Origin: CAADGL01 sp964643885
GTDB lineage: Bacteria > Planctomycetota > Phycisphaerae > UBA1845 > Fen-1342
Direction of reading: 5' to 3'
Length of the DNA stretch: 64,000 nucleotides
Assembly: GCA_964643885.1 (NCBI GenBank)
Contig: CAZXUI010000003.1
Span: 62,001 to 126,000, forward strand
Under the pieces are notes generated by a model. It saw only the letters and a list, made by a program, of their open reading frames with translations. It ran no database searches and was not told where the DNA came from. The position numbers and the translations under genes are program-made. Below, one piece after another: positions 1 to 9,718 of this stretch; positions within the stretch are counted from its first letter, which is position 1, and every line of letters starts with the position of its first letter.

Positions 1-447
1 CGTCTCGCGGGCGGCCGCGTAGATCGTCATCGCGATCATCCGTCGTAGCTCGCGACCGTCGACGACGAGGTCGAACTCCTCCCCGAACCCCGGAACCGGC
101 GGGAAGTCCGCCACATTGGCCGTGAAGATGCGAAACGAGCTGCCGCGGCCATCGATCACGCAGTAGCGCTCGTCCGTACTGATCAGCACCTCGACATCCG
201 GCAGCTCGCGAATGATGCTCAGCAGCCGCTCGGCCGGCACGACGACCTCTCCGGCCCGCTTCATCGAGAGCACCGGCACGCGCACGCGCAGACCGATCTC
301 ATCATCGGTGCTGCTTAATTCAGCCTGCTCATCCTGTACGACCATCTTGACGCAGTTCAGGATGGGCTTCGGCGTACGGCTGGATGCCAGCGCGGCTGCG
401 GCCGCCAGCGCTTCCTGAAAGTCCTGCCTGGGAACATTCGTCTTCAT
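1..447 (-). CDS. dnaN: DNA polymerase III beta sliding clamp, N-terminal part
   Basis: The sliding clamp encircles DNA and tethers the replicative polymerase. Reading the minus strand from the ATG at 447 gives 149 open codons that run off the left edge, so about 40% of a normal clamp (roughly 370 residues) is visible. The N-terminus (MKTNVPRQDFQEALAAAAAL), the stretch VVVPAERLLSIIRELPD and the segment VADFPPVPGF match domain I of beta clamps. It lies downstream of dnaA on the same strand, the classical dnaA-dnaN order, separated by 346 bases. The 3' end is outside the window. Confidence 0.88.
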   Translation of the reverse strand, partial: MKTNVPRQDFQEALAAAAALASSRTPKPILNCVKMVVQDEQAELSSTDDEIGLRVRVPVLSMKRAGEVVVPAERLLSIIRELPDVEVLISTDERYCVIDGRGSSFRIFTANVADFPPVPGFGEEFDLVVDGRELRRMIAMTIYAAARET

Positions 448-793
448 GCCTGCTCCCGCCTTGGTCGCCGGATCCTCTCCACGGCTCGGTGCTTTCACTG
501 CCATTCGACCCTCACCGCCTCCGCTTACGAGCGCCCTGAGATGATTGAGAGCGGGCTTCTCGTCTCTCGCTCTCTCCTCTCCCTACGGTCTGTCAATTCT
601 GTGAGTTCGGCCCGTCATTGAGCCGCAACTCGCCCGCTGCGAGCAGGTTAGCGCCACCGTGCCAGGCACAGCTCGCAGTTAGAAACCATCTCCGCTCGCG
701 CCAGGCCGTTAGCTCGGAATCGGGCACGGCCGGCTGCGCCCGCCTGCCTGGCGACGGCGGCGGTCCTATGATAACCGCTGGGCGATTCTCGTG
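448..793. other. dnaA-dnaN intergenic region (346 bases)
   Basis: No convincing gene on either strand. It must carry the dnaN leader and perhaps its promoter; on the minus strand a TTGACA hexamer (complement at 591-596) could be a -35 box, but no good -10 follows at the right spacing. I found no run of TTATCCACA-type DnaA boxes and no AT-rich unwinding tract, so there is no support for an origin of replication here. Confidence 0.4.
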
Positions 794-2113
794 TCAGCGA
801 CGACTTAACAGTTGTCGCGTGAGCAACGAGAGGGTCTCGGAGGTCTCCTTGCCGCGGCGGCGGTCGGATTCGATCACCCGCTCGGCATGCAGGACGGTCG
901 AGTGGTCCCGGCCGCCGAAGTGGCCGCCGATCTCCTCGAGGCTGAGCGGAGTCAGGCGGCGGGCGAGGTACATCCCGACCTGGCGGGGGAAGCTGACGGA
1001 TCGGGATCGCTTACGGCCAACCAGGTCCGAGAGCTTCACGCCGAAGTGCTTGGAGACGGTCTCCAGAATGTCGGTGATTTGCAGAACCGGGCCGCTGACG
1101 CCCGGGGACTCGGCCAGGAGCTCGCGGGCGGTCTCCAGGGTCATTGGCTTGCCGGCGATTTGTGTCTCGGAGATCAGCTTGGTCAGAGCCCCTTCCAGCA
1201 ACCGCACGTTCGATTCCACACGCTCGGCGATGTAGTCGAGGATTTCATCCGGCACTTCGCAGCCGCGCAGGCGGGCCTTCTTCTGGAGAATGGCCTGGCG
1301 GGTCTCGCGGCTGGGGACGTCGATCGATGTGACCAGGCCCCAGTTGAAGCGGCTGACGAGACGGTCCTCGAGGGTCGGAATCTCCGACGGGGCGGAGTCG
1401 GCCGAGAGCACGATCTGTTTGCGGGCCTGGTAGAGGGCGTTGAACGTATGGAAGAGCTCCTCCTGGCTGGACTCGCGCTTGGCCAGGAATTGGACGTCGT
1501 CGATGACCAGAACATCCGCCCCGCGGGCGCTGACCTGAAACTCCTGGAGCTTGCCCACGCCGAGGGCCCGGACGAGATCGTTGACGAACCCCTCGCAGGA
1601 GACGTAGATCACGTTCAGGTGGCCGTCGCGCAGCACCAATTCGTGGCAAATAGCCTGGAGCAGGTGCGTCTTGCCGAGGCCTGAGCGGCCATGGATGAAG
1701 AGCGGGTTATAGAGCGTGCCGAGTTGCTCACAGACAGCCCGGCAGGAAGCATGCGCCAGGCGATTCGACGGCCCGACGACGAACTGCTCGAAGGTGTAAT
1801 CGACGCTGAGCGGGGCCGGCGTCAGCCCGCAGGAATCCGGCACGCGCGGGGGGATCATCCCCTCCTCCCGCGGGCAGACGAATCTCACCGACAGCAGCAG
1901 TCCGGTCTGCGCCATGGCCGCCTGGACAAAGGGGGAGACGCACTGTTCCTGGAGGTAGCGCCACTGGGCCGGATTTTCGGCCAGGACGCGGATTTCCCCA
2001 CCCTCCACGAGCGGCGGCGGAAGCTGCTCGAACCACGCCCGGTACTGGTCCGGATTCTCTGTCCGGACACTGCGCAGCACACCCGCCCAATCCAATCGCG
2101 GCCCACTAGACAT
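794..2113 (-). CDS. dnaA: Chromosomal replication initiator DnaA
   Basis: DnaA is the AAA+ ATPase that binds DnaA boxes, opens the origin and loads the helicase. The 439-residue product has a domain I-like N-terminus (WAGVLRSVRTENPDQYRAWF), a Walker A GRSGLGKT at about residues 142-149, a Walker B VLVIDD at about 201-206 and, near the C-terminus, the DNA-binding signature GGRDHSTVLHAERVI. The open frame extends upstream to 2416, but that extension lies inside truD in another frame. The ATG at 2113 has an AGGGA about ten bases upstream and begins right at domain I, so I chose it. It is 46 bases downstream of truD and probably cotranscribed with it. Confidence 0.93.
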   Translation of the reverse strand: MSSGPRLDWAGVLRSVRTENPDQYRAWFEQLPPPLVEGGEIRVLAENPAQWRYLQEQCVSPFVQAAMAQTGLLLSVRFVCPREEGMIPPRVPDSCGLTPAPLSVDYTFEQFVVGPSNRLAHASCRAVCEQLGTLYNPLFIHGRSGLGKTHLLQAICHELVLRDGHLNVIYVSCEGFVNDLVRALGVGKLQEFQVSARGADVLVIDDVQFLAKRESSQEELFHTFNALYQARKQIVLSADSAPSEIPTLEDRLVSRFNWGLVTSIDVPSRETRQAILQKKARLRGCEVPDEILDYIAERVESNVRLLEGALTKLISETQIAGKPMTLETARELLAESPGVSGPVLQITDILETVSKHFGVKLSDLVGRKRSRSVSFPRQVGMYLARRLTPLSLEEIGGHFGGRDHSTVLHAERVIESDRRRGKETSETLSLLTRQLLSRR

Positions 2114-2159
2114 GCACAATCCCTGATGACCTGCACACGGTGATGCCGTGGTCGCGAGG

Positions 2160-3443
2160 CTAATCCGGCAGCTCTTCTTCCGCCTCCCCTTCGGCCCACT
2201 CCGCGCCGCCTGCCGACTCGACGAACAGCTCACGCAGCAGCGCGGTCGCATAGCAGCCCCGCGCCAGCGTGAACCGCAGCTCAAGATACGCCCCGCGCCC
2301 GTCTGCGCCAACTCGAATCGAGGCCTCTTCCGGGCGAAACCGCAGCGGCCGGCGCTGGCCTTTGACCCGCAGGGCATCCGACTTGAACGCCTCCAGCGCA
2401 AGACCTTCCTCTGCAAGGAGTTGCTCTTCGATCGTGCCGGCCTCGCGTTCTGGGCGGGTCATGCGAAACCCGAATATCGGCCCGCTGGGGCTGATCTCGA
2501 ACGCGTCTGCCCGGGCCTGTTCGCGGGCGATATCCTCGACGCGGAAGACGGCGCCGCTGGCGTGCAGCCAGGCCAGGTCGCCCTCGATCAGCTTTCCGAG
2601 CCCGGTCGACAAGCGACGCGCGACGACCTGATTGAACAGGTACGACTGATAGGCCGAGACATAGAACTTGCGCAGGCCGCGGTCGATCACGGCGAATGCC
2701 CGCCGCTTGTTTCCCTTCGTTCGCAGCAGGATTTTGAGTGCCTTTCGTTCGTCGCGAAAACTCCCCGGCCAGGCATGGATTGCCGCTTCGAGATCGCCGG
2801 CCTCGTAGGCCTGACGGGCGGTCCGAACGCGGCCATGATCGTGCTCGCCCGGCCGGCCGAGAATCAGGTCGACCGCCTCGTCCAGATCGCGGCGGACGAG
2901 AGCCCGGCCGATCTGCCAGGTATCGCCGCGCTGGCCAAAGCGCTGCGGGCCGAAGTAATTGGGCACTCCCTGGGCGACGAGCCGGCCGAGCGCGTCCTGG
3001 AGCTCGGCCAGGCGGGTCTGGTCGGCGTCGCGGACACGGATGCGGAAGTGATTCGCCCGCAGGTGGCCGAGCCGGAGCTTGTTGCCGTGGCGGGTCACTT
3101 CCAGCACGCGGACGCGTGGGAGCTCGAGCCGGGCGACAGCTTCGGGATCGGTATGTTCGATCGACATCCACTGCCGTGTAACGGCGCGGGCATCCTTGAG
3201 GCCCGCGAAACCGATCGAGCGCCGCTTCACATTCAGCGCCGTCGCGATCTCATGGACCGCGTTCATCGTGCTCAGGCCGCGCTTCTCGATGAAGAAGTAC
3301 GTGTGCGTGCCGGCCCCGTCGGCCGGGTAGAGCGGAATCTCCTCGACCAGAAAGTCCTCGGGATCGGCCCGAAAGACGCCGCCGCAGCGCTGAAACTCGC
3401 TCAGCAGCCGCGGCAGGCCGGAAATGGCCGTCGGGGCGCTCAT
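2160..3443 (-). CDS. truD: tRNA pseudouridine synthase D
   Basis: TruD isomerises uridine 13 of tRNA to pseudouridine. The 427-residue product shows the family landmarks: DPEDFLVEEIPLYP near the N-terminus, the catalytic-aspartate motif GFAGLKDARAVTRQ, the segment LGHLRANHFRIRVRD and VPNYFGPQRFG. The ATG at 3443 gives MSAPTAISGLP and overlaps the stop of the upstream isomerase gene by four bases (ATGA), a translational-coupling arrangement, so I preferred it to the longer frame starting at 3605. The next gene downstream is dnaA. Confidence 0.92.
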   Translation of the reverse strand: MSAPTAISGLPRLLSEFQRCGGVFRADPEDFLVEEIPLYPADGAGTHTYFFIEKRGLSTMNAVHEIATALNVKRRSIGFAGLKDARAVTRQWMSIEHTDPEAVARLELPRVRVLEVTRHGNKLRLGHLRANHFRIRVRDADQTRLAELQDALGRLVAQGVPNYFGPQRFGQRGDTWQIGRALVRRDLDEAVDLILGRPGEHDHGRVRTARQAYEAGDLEAAIHAWPGSFRDERKALKILLRTKGNKRRAFAVIDRGLRKFYVSAYQSYLFNQVVARRLSTGLGKLIEGDLAWLHASGAVFRVEDIAREQARADAFEISPSGPIFGFRMTRPEREAGTIEEQLLAEEGLALEAFKSDALRVKGQRRPLRFRPEEASIRVGADGRGAYLELRFTLARGCYATALLRELFVESAGGAEWAEGEAEEELPD

Positions 3444-4324
3444 CCACTCGCTCCGGACACGAAACGAGGTGCGTTCTTGTCGCCCTTGTAGGCACTCAGC
3501 TCGACCACCGGCCGGGCGATCTCGCTTCGCAGCAGCTCCGCCGTCGCGGGCAGGACCTTCTCCAACTCGAGCTCCGGAGTCTGCTCCGGGGGCCAGTCGA
3601 CGCACAGCCAGCCGCGAAAGGCGATTCCCTTGAGCAGTTCCACGACCCGCGCGACGCCCAGACCGCCCAGCCCCGGCGCCGTCGGCTCGGCCGGCCGGCC
3701 GTCAGGCCCCGCGGCGGCGTCGGCGACGCGAACGATGCAGAGCATCCCTCCGAGGCGGGGGATACTGACCGAGGGCGGCTCGCCGGCCCGCCAGGCGGCC
3801 AGGGGGTCGAGCAGTACGCCGACAGTGCCCGAGCCGGCCGCATCCGCCACGTGCCAGGCATCCTGGCTGGAGGAGAGGTCGCCGGCGTTCTCGAAGAGCA
3901 GGCGGACGCCGGCCGCCGCGGCCTGCTCGCTGAGCCCCTGGAGGACGGCGGCCGTTTGCTCCACGCCGCGCAGCCGGTGCCGCCCGACCACGCGTCCGCC
4001 GCTGACGACGACGTGCGGGCAGCCGATCTGCCCCGCCAGGGCGATCGCCGCGGCCACGCGGGCCGAGCCGCCGCGAAGGGCCACTTCGTCCCGGTCGCAG
4101 AAGCTCATGGAGCTGTGGATCGCCGCGATCGCGACCTCGTTCTCGTCGCAGAGCGCCCGGGCGGCGTCCAGGGCGGCAGGCACCGGCCAACGCGAGGCGG
4201 GTTCGAAGTGCCCGTGCAGCGCGACGAGCATCAGGCCGTCGTATCCCCACTCGCCCGCTCGCCGCACGATCTGTTCGAAGTTCAGGCCCGGCAGCAGTGC
4301 GGAGCTCAGCGCGATCTTCATCAT
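3440..4324 (-). CDS. Sugar phosphate isomerase/epimerase family TIM-barrel protein
   Basis: A 294-residue protein resembling the xylose-isomerase-like TIM barrel (AP endonuclease 2 superfamily). Family features are the N-terminal strand MKIALSSALLPGLNFEQIV, the GYDGLMLV segment, an IHSSMSF segment with a likely metal-ligand histidine, a central LLFENAGD with the metal-binding glutamate, and GWLCVDWPPEQ near the end. These enzymes isomerise or epimerise sugars using a divalent metal; the substrate cannot be told from sequence. Two ATG codons are adjacent (4324 and 4321) behind AGGTG. It overlaps truD by four bases and lies 116 bases downstream of leuS. Confidence 0.8.
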   Translation of the reverse strand: MMKIALSSALLPGLNFEQIVRRAGEWGYDGLMLVALHGHFEPASRWPVPAALDAARALCDENEVAIAAIHSSMSFCDRDEVALRGGSARVAAAIALAGQIGCPHVVVSGGRVVGRHRLRGVEQTAAVLQGLSEQAAAAGVRLLFENAGDLSSSQDAWHVADAAGSGTVGVLLDPLAAWRAGEPPSVSIPRLGGMLCIVRVADAAAGPDGRPAEPTAPGLGGLGVARVVELLKGIAFRGWLCVDWPPEQTPELELEKVLPATAELLRSEIARPVVELSAYKGDKNAPRFVSGASG

Positions 4325-4440
4325 GGCTCACCTGCCCCACGAGGCCGCGGCCGAAGGCGTTCCGACATCCGCCCCGCGCGACACGTTGCCCCCGGAAACT
4401 CGACACACCGCGGTCGCACCGCCACGTCCGCGCCGCCGCC

Positions 4441-7248
4441 TCAGACGATCAGGTTGACCGTGCCGCCTTTCGGGCTGCGCCCGACGCGCGGCGGCTGGCG
4501 CAGCGGAGATTCGGCCAACCGGGCCGCGACGTCCGAATCTGCCAATGCCGCGGCCGCGACCTGCTCGTCGCTCGCGCCGGCCGGCAGCCTGATCCGCGCG
4601 ACGACCTTGTTTCTGAGCCGCACGGCGAACTCGATCAGCTCCTCGCGGATCAGGGCGTCGTCCCAGGCCGGCCAGGCGGACAGAGATACTGATTCGGCGT
4701 GTCCCAGGCGGCGCCAGAGCTCCTCGCACATGTGCGGCGCGAACGGCGCCAGGATCTGCACCAGCCGCTGCACCTGGTCGCGGCCGATCGTCGCCTCCTT
4801 GTAGGCCGCGTTGACGAACTCCATCATCTTGGCGATGGCGGTGTTCAACGAGAAGGTCTCGATGTCTTCCGAGACCTTGCGGATCGTCTTATGCAGGATC
4901 CGTTCCAGAGTGTCGTTTCGCTGGGCGACGATCCGGGGATTGAGCTGCCAGCCGGGGGCGCCGTCCGCCGGCGCGATCACCAGCCGCCAGACGCGCTTGA
5001 GAAAGTCGTGCGGCCCGCGGATGTCGCGCGTGTTCCAGGGTTTGCTGGCCTCCAGCGGACCCATGTACATCTCGTAGAGCCGCAGCGTGTCCGCGCCGTA
5101 TTCGGCGATGACCTGGTCCGGATTGACGACGTTGCGCAGGCTCTTGCCCATCTTGCCGTATTCGCGCGTCACCGGCCGGCCGCGATGGAAGAAGGGGCCG
5201 GTCTTGTCCTGGAGCTCGGCCGCGGGGACGCCGTGCTCGTCGACCACCTCGCCGGCTTCGACGTACACGCCGCGCTCGTCGCGATAGGCGTAGGCCTGGA
5301 TGTATCCCTGGTTGAAGAGCTTGTCGAACGGCTCGGGCGTCGACGCGTAGCCCAGGTCGTAGAGCACCTTGTGCCAGAAGCGGGCGTAGAGCAGGTGGAG
5401 CACGGCGTGCTCGGCCCCGCCGATGTAGAGGTCGACGCCGCCCTGCTTCTTCGAGCCATCCGCCCGTGAGCCCGTCAGCCAGTAACGCTCGGCCTCGGGC
5501 CTGGCGAACATTCGATCATTCTTCGGATCCAGGAAGCGCAGGTAGTACCAGCAGGAGCCGGCCCACTGCGGCATGGTACTGACTTCGCGGCGCCAGGTTT
5601 TCCCGCCGCGCTCGACGCACAGCCAGTCTCCGGCGCGGCTCAGGGGCGTGGCCGGCTCGGCGTTCGGGTCGTCGCTGGCGTGCGGGCGGAAGTCGTCCAT
5701 CTCCGGCAGCGTGACCGGCAGCTCGGACTCGTCGACGCCGACGATCTCATCATCCGGTCCATGCAGAATGGGGAAGGGCTCGCCCCAGTAGCGCTGGCGG
5801 CTGAAGAGCCAGTCGCGGAGCTTGTACTGCACCGTCCCGTCGCCCAGGTCGCGCTCCTCCAGCCAGGCGATGATCCGCTTCTTGGCCTCTGCCGTGGGCA
5901 GACCGTTCAGGTCGCACTGGCCGTCGAAGCGGTCGTTGGGCGGAGGCGAGTTCACGGCGGTTCCGTCGCCCTCGAAGCCGCGCCAGGGCTCATCACCCGG
6001 CGGCTGAACGACCTGCACGACCGGGAGCTCGAACTTGTCGGCGAATTCCAGGTCTCGCTTGTCCGAGCCCGGAACGGCCATGATCGAGCCGGTTCCGTAG
6101 CTGATCAGCACGTAGTCCGCGACCCAGATCGGGATTCGCTTGCGGTTTACGGGATTGATCGCATACGCGCCGGTGAATACGCCCGTCTTGACCTTGCTCT
6201 CGGCGGTCCGGTCGAGCTCGCTCTTGGCCGCGGCCTGCGCCACGTAGGCGTTCACCTCGTCGCGCTGCTCGCTGGTCGTTACGATCGATACCAGCCGGTG
6301 CTCCGGCGCCAGGACGACGTAGGTCGCGCCGTAGAGCGTGTCCGGCCGGGTGGTGAACACGCGAATGCTCTCGTCGTGTCCCTCCAGGCGGAAATCGACG
6401 TACGCGCCTTCGCTGCGGCCGATCCAGTTGCGCTGCATCAGCTTGATCGGTTCCGGCCAGTCCAGCGCGTCCAGGTCGCACAGCAGCCGCTCCGCGTACT
6501 CGGTGATGCGCAGCATCCATTGCTTGAGCGGCCGGCGGTAGACCGGGTGGTTGCCGCGCTCGCTGCGGCCGTCGTTCGTCACCTCCTCGTTGGCCAGCAC
6601 GGTCCCGAGGGCCGGGCACCAGTTGACCGGGACCTCGGCCAGGTAGGCGAGGCGGTGCTCGTCCTTGTAGGTGTCGACCGCGGCCCGGCCGTGGCTGCGC
6701 ACGTCGGGAGGGATCGGCAGTTCGTCGATCGGCCGCGCGCCGCCGACCATCTTCCGGCCGTCGCGATCCGTCCAGACGTGTTCCGGGTCGTACCAGGAGT
6801 TGAAGATCTTCAGGAAGATCCACTGCGTCCAGCGGTAGTAGTCGCGGTCGCAGGTCGCGATCTCGCGCGACCAGTCATACCCCAGGCCGATCATGCGGAG
6901 CTGCCGCTTGTAGGTCTGGATGTTCTTGCGGGTCGTGACGGCCGGGTGAATCCCCGTCTCGATCGCGTACTGCTCGGCGGGCAGGCCGAAGGCGTCCCAG
7001 CCCATCGGGTGCAGCACGTTGAAGCCGCGCATGCGCTTGTAGCGGGCGAGAATGTCGGAGGCGATGTAGCCGAGCGGATGGCCGACGTGCAGCCCCGCGC
7101 CGGACGGGTAGGGGAAGAAGTCTAGCACGTAGAAGGGCGGCCGCTCGGAGCCCGGCTCGCCCGGGTTGGCGGCGCGGAACGTGCCCTGCTCGTCCCAGTA
7201 GCGCTGCCAGCGCGGTTCTATCTCGCCGAATTCGTACGCGTCGCCCAT
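4441..7248 (-). CDS. leuS: Leucyl-tRNA synthetase
   Basis: Class I synthetase charging tRNA-Leu, 935 residues. Visible landmarks: the HIGH-box region PYPSGAGLHVGHPLGY near residue 50, the CP1 editing-site motif TTRPDTLYGATYVVLAPEH, PQWAGSCWYYLRFLDP, the KMSKS loop as KMGKSLRNVVNPDQV, an anticodon-binding helical domain and a C-terminus ending GGTVNLIV. The Gly in place of the first Ser of KMSKS is a tolerated variation. It starts 29 bases after the stop of the foldase gene, so the two are probably in one transcript. Confidence 0.96.
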   Translation of the reverse strand: MGDAYEFGEIEPRWQRYWDEQGTFRAANPGEPGSERPPFYVLDFFPYPSGAGLHVGHPLGYIASDILARYKRMRGFNVLHPMGWDAFGLPAEQYAIETGIHPAVTTRKNIQTYKRQLRMIGLGYDWSREIATCDRDYYRWTQWIFLKIFNSWYDPEHVWTDRDGRKMVGGARPIDELPIPPDVRSHGRAAVDTYKDEHRLAYLAEVPVNWCPALGTVLANEEVTNDGRSERGNHPVYRRPLKQWMLRITEYAERLLCDLDALDWPEPIKLMQRNWIGRSEGAYVDFRLEGHDESIRVFTTRPDTLYGATYVVLAPEHRLVSIVTTSEQRDEVNAYVAQAAAKSELDRTAESKVKTGVFTGAYAINPVNRKRIPIWVADYVLISYGTGSIMAVPGSDKRDLEFADKFELPVVQVVQPPGDEPWRGFEGDGTAVNSPPPNDRFDGQCDLNGLPTAEAKKRIIAWLEERDLGDGTVQYKLRDWLFSRQRYWGEPFPILHGPDDEIVGVDESELPVTLPEMDDFRPHASDDPNAEPATPLSRAGDWLCVERGGKTWRREVSTMPQWAGSCWYYLRFLDPKNDRMFARPEAERYWLTGSRADGSKKQGGVDLYIGGAEHAVLHLLYARFWHKVLYDLGYASTPEPFDKLFNQGYIQAYAYRDERGVYVEAGEVVDEHGVPAAELQDKTGPFFHRGRPVTREYGKMGKSLRNVVNPDQVIAEYGADTLRLYEMYMGPLEASKPWNTRDIRGPHDFLKRVWRLVIAPADGAPGWQLNPRIVAQRNDTLERILHKTIRKVSEDIETFSLNTAIAKMMEFVNAAYKEATIGRDQVQRLVQILAPFAPHMCEELWRRLGHAESVSLSAWPAWDDALIREELIEFAVRLRNKVVARIRLPAGASDEQVAAAALADSDVAARLAESPLRQPPRVGRSPKGGTVNLIV

Positions 7249-7277
7249 CCGCCGCCGTCCACCAGGAGCCGCCTGAG

Positions 7278-9233
7278 TTATTGGTTCGTGACCGGCTCGA
7301 ATTTCGCCCGCCGGCGGACATTCGCCGGGTCGAACCAGCCGCCCCAGATCGCCCGAATCTGCCCCTGCTCGGACATCTGCGCGAACAGGTCGCGCTGCTT
7401 GGCGAAATCACCCTCGTACAGCGGCTGCACCTGCTCGACCTGCGCCACGATCCAGTGCTGGTTGGACGTGGATGCGGCCACCGCGACCCGATGGGCCGTC
7501 TGCGTCGTCGCCTCCGGTTCGCTGACGAGCTTGAAGAGCTCGTCTCGAAGCGTCGCCGGCACGGCTCCCACCTTGGGAAGGAAGCGCGACTGCCGCGTGA
7601 GCGAGGCCTGCGGGATGAACGGCCCGAGATTCTCGATGTAGGCCGTGGGCGGCTTGACGGGCTGGGTCGCGGCGGGCTCCGTCTCGGCCGCGGCCGCTTC
7701 GTCGGCTTCTGCCAGAATCCGTCTCAGCTCGGCCGCCTGCTCGACCGCGGAGACCAGGCCGGTCTGCCGCGCCTGCTCGGCGAGCTGGCGGGCGTATTCG
7801 CCGGCCAGCTCGAAGGCCTTGAGGGTGATGTAGTCCTCGCGAACCTTCTCGCGCACGGCGTCGAGCGACTCGGGCGGGCCGGCCGGCGCGACCTCGATCA
7901 CCCGCACCAGATACAACTGGACCGGAACGAATCGCGCGGGATTCGCCGGGTAAGGCCTCATCAGGGCGACGATCGGGGCGGGTTCGTTCACATTCAGCAC
8001 CGGGGCGCGCTCATTCGGCTGCGGGGTGTAGAGCCCCTTGACCCGCATGGCCAGCTCCGGCACCTTCAGGTCGATGTCTCCCTCACGATAGCGCGCCTGG
8101 CCGATGCCCAGATCCCGGCTCAACTCCGCGGTCGTTACGAGCTCGGTGCGCTTGAGGATGATCGGCACCTCGCTGGCGAAGCGCTGGCGGAGCGACTCGA
8201 AGCTGAGGTCTTGCGCGGGCGCCGGGCGGAAACCGTCCTCGCCCGCCGGGGCGATCCACGGCCGGCGTGCCTCTTCGTAGAGCCGGTTCACCCAGCGCTG
8301 CGCCTCGCGGCTGGCCTTGTCGGCCCGGCAATCGGCTCGCACCTTCGCCCGCACCTCGTCGGTCAACTCGTCAAAGGTCTTGAGCGCCGGCTGCGAGGCG
8401 GGATTCGTGCTGGGCGGCAGGTTGTAGCGCGTGACGTTGTCCTCGTAGAACCGCCGCATCTCGCGCTCGCTGACGCGCAGATCGGGGTCGTCAACCAGGG
8501 CGTTCGGGTCGACGGTCAGGTATTCGATCCGCACGCGGTCCGGGATGCGGTAGCCGAAGACGAGCTCCGTGTCGGTGTGGGCGGTATCGCGGTTCTTGGC
8601 CTGCTCGAAAAATTCGCGCAGCGCCTCGTCGCCGGGCTCGGGAATCTGAGAGCGGAGCGCGGCCGCAGTGATGATCGATACGCGCAAGTCCAGTTTCTGC
8701 ATGCGGTTGCGATACGCCGCCCGCAGCCGCGGGGTCGTCTCCATGGCCGCTGCGAACTGGAGCTCAGCCGCGCGGATCACCGACAACGCCTTGCCGATGG
8801 CTCCGTAGACGTTTGCCAGGCTCATGCCCGATCGGCGGCGGATTTCGTCGATGTAACTGCCCTGGACGCCCCCTTGCGCCAGCGCCTCCTTGACTTCCTC
8901 TTCCGAGACGCGCACGCCCAGCCGCTGCGCTTCCTTGGTCAGCAGCAGATAGGTCATGACCGCGCCCTGCTCGTCTTCGCCCCGGAAGAGCGAAACCAGG
9001 TCGATCTGGAGCGGCCGGAACATTCCCAGCACCTCCAGCTCGGCATTGCTGCGGAAGTATTCTCCCAGCCGCAGCTTCTCGCCGAAGGCCTCGCCGATCA
9101 CCCGGCCGGTGTCGATCGGGGACGAGATCTGCCGCCCCACCACGTCGCCCACCAGGAAGACGACCAGCAGCAGCGACATCAGCACCAGGACGAGGATGCG
9201 GCTGTATCTGCGAAAAAACTTGATCGGGCTCAT
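7278..9233 (-). CDS. Membrane-anchored SurA/PpiD-like folding factor
   Basis: A 651-residue protein with one N-terminal membrane anchor (about residues 12-31) and a long extracytoplasmic part. After the anchor comes a SurA_N-like helical segment (KEAQRLGVRVSEEEVKEAL and following), then a large mixed region resembling PpiD-type foldases. I cannot find a clear catalytic parvulin signature, so isomerase activity is not supported; a chaperone role in the envelope is inferred. It starts the minus-strand run leading to leuS, truD, dnaA and dnaN. A candidate promoter lies at 9306-9333, about 70 bases upstream of the ATG. Confidence 0.7.
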   Translation of the reverse strand: MSPIKFFRRYSRILVLVLMSLLLVVFLVGDVVGRQISSPIDTGRVIGEAFGEKLRLGEYFRSNAELEVLGMFRPLQIDLVSLFRGEDEQGAVMTYLLLTKEAQRLGVRVSEEEVKEALAQGGVQGSYIDEIRRRSGMSLANVYGAIGKALSVIRAAELQFAAAMETTPRLRAAYRNRMQKLDLRVSIITAAALRSQIPEPGDEALREFFEQAKNRDTAHTDTELVFGYRIPDRVRIEYLTVDPNALVDDPDLRVSEREMRRFYEDNVTRYNLPPSTNPASQPALKTFDELTDEVRAKVRADCRADKASREAQRWVNRLYEEARRPWIAPAGEDGFRPAPAQDLSFESLRQRFASEVPIILKRTELVTTAELSRDLGIGQARYREGDIDLKVPELAMRVKGLYTPQPNERAPVLNVNEPAPIVALMRPYPANPARFVPVQLYLVRVIEVAPAGPPESLDAVREKVREDYITLKAFELAGEYARQLAEQARQTGLVSAVEQAAELRRILAEADEAAAAETEPAATQPVKPPTAYIENLGPFIPQASLTRQSRFLPKVGAVPATLRDELFKLVSEPEATTQTAHRVAVAASTSNQHWIVAQVEQVQPLYEGDFAKQRDLFAQMSEQGQIRAIWGGWFDPANVRRRAKFEPVTNQ

Positions 9234-9305
9234 AAACCCTGCCGTTCCGGCTGCTTACGGGATTGCCGCCCCCGGCATTGCCCAACTCGGGGGACGAAAC
9301 ACCGC

Positions 9306-9333
9306 ATCATACGGCCACGGCGGCCTAATACAA
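9306..9333 (-). promoter_or_regulatory. Candidate sigma-70-type promoter for the SurA/PpiD-like gene
   Basis: On the minus strand, TTGTAT (complement of 9328-9333) and TATGAT (complement of 9306-9311) are separated by 16 bases, close to the -35 and -10 consensus. The expected start of transcription gives a leader of about 65 bases before the ATG at 9233. This rests on pattern only. Confidence 0.4.
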
Positions 9334-9507
9334 GCCGCGCGGTCGCCGCAGGGCGGGGGCGGCTGCCGTCCACCCGGGGCGCCGGCCCCATAAAAGCGAT
9401 ATCGCCGCCGGCCGGTCGAATCCGACCGCGGTTCTTTGCCCCGCGGGGCGGTTGTTTCCTACTCTTGAGCCAGGGGTTGCCCGACGTTCGACGGGAAGGA
9501 GCCAGCG

Positions 9508-9693
9508 GTGAGACCACTCAGGGAGCCCGGAATGCGTGCGTTTCGACGGTTCTGGTGCGAAGAGGACGGCCCGACGGCGACGGAATACGCCGTGCTGCTG
9601 GCCCTCCTTTTGCTGGTCGCCATCGCCGGTATTCAGATTCACGGGACCTGGATGTCGAACCGATACACCCAGATCAACGCGCTCCTCAACTGA
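9508..9693 (+). CDS. Flp/Fap-type IVb pilin subunit
   Basis: A 61-residue protein of the Flp pilin family, the structural subunit of tight-adherence pili. The signature is RFWCEEDGPTATEYAVLLAL followed by a hydrophobic helix (about residues 29-43) and a short polar tail. The E in TATEYA is the conserved Glu after the prepilin-peptidase cleavage region. I chose the GTG at 9508 because AAGGAG ends six bases upstream; the ATG at 9532 also has a weaker GGGAG and cannot be excluded. No tad secretion genes are in the window, so the assembly machinery must be elsewhere. Confidence 0.75.
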   Translation: MRPLREPGMRAFRRFWCEEDGPTATEYAVLLALLLLVAIAGIQIHGTWMSNRYTQINALLN

Positions 9694-9718
9694 CGCGTCG
9701 AGGGGCCGGGGCACACCC

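Noticed and set aside
448..2160. Possible origin of replication near dnaA-dnaN
   Set aside because: No cluster of DnaA boxes or AT-rich tract is seen in the two intergenic gaps.
5680..7125. 481-residue plus-strand open frame opposite leuS
   Set aside because: It is the antisense shadow of leuS: its residues are a GC-rich mix without a recognisable domain, and the opposite strand has a complete, family-matching gene.
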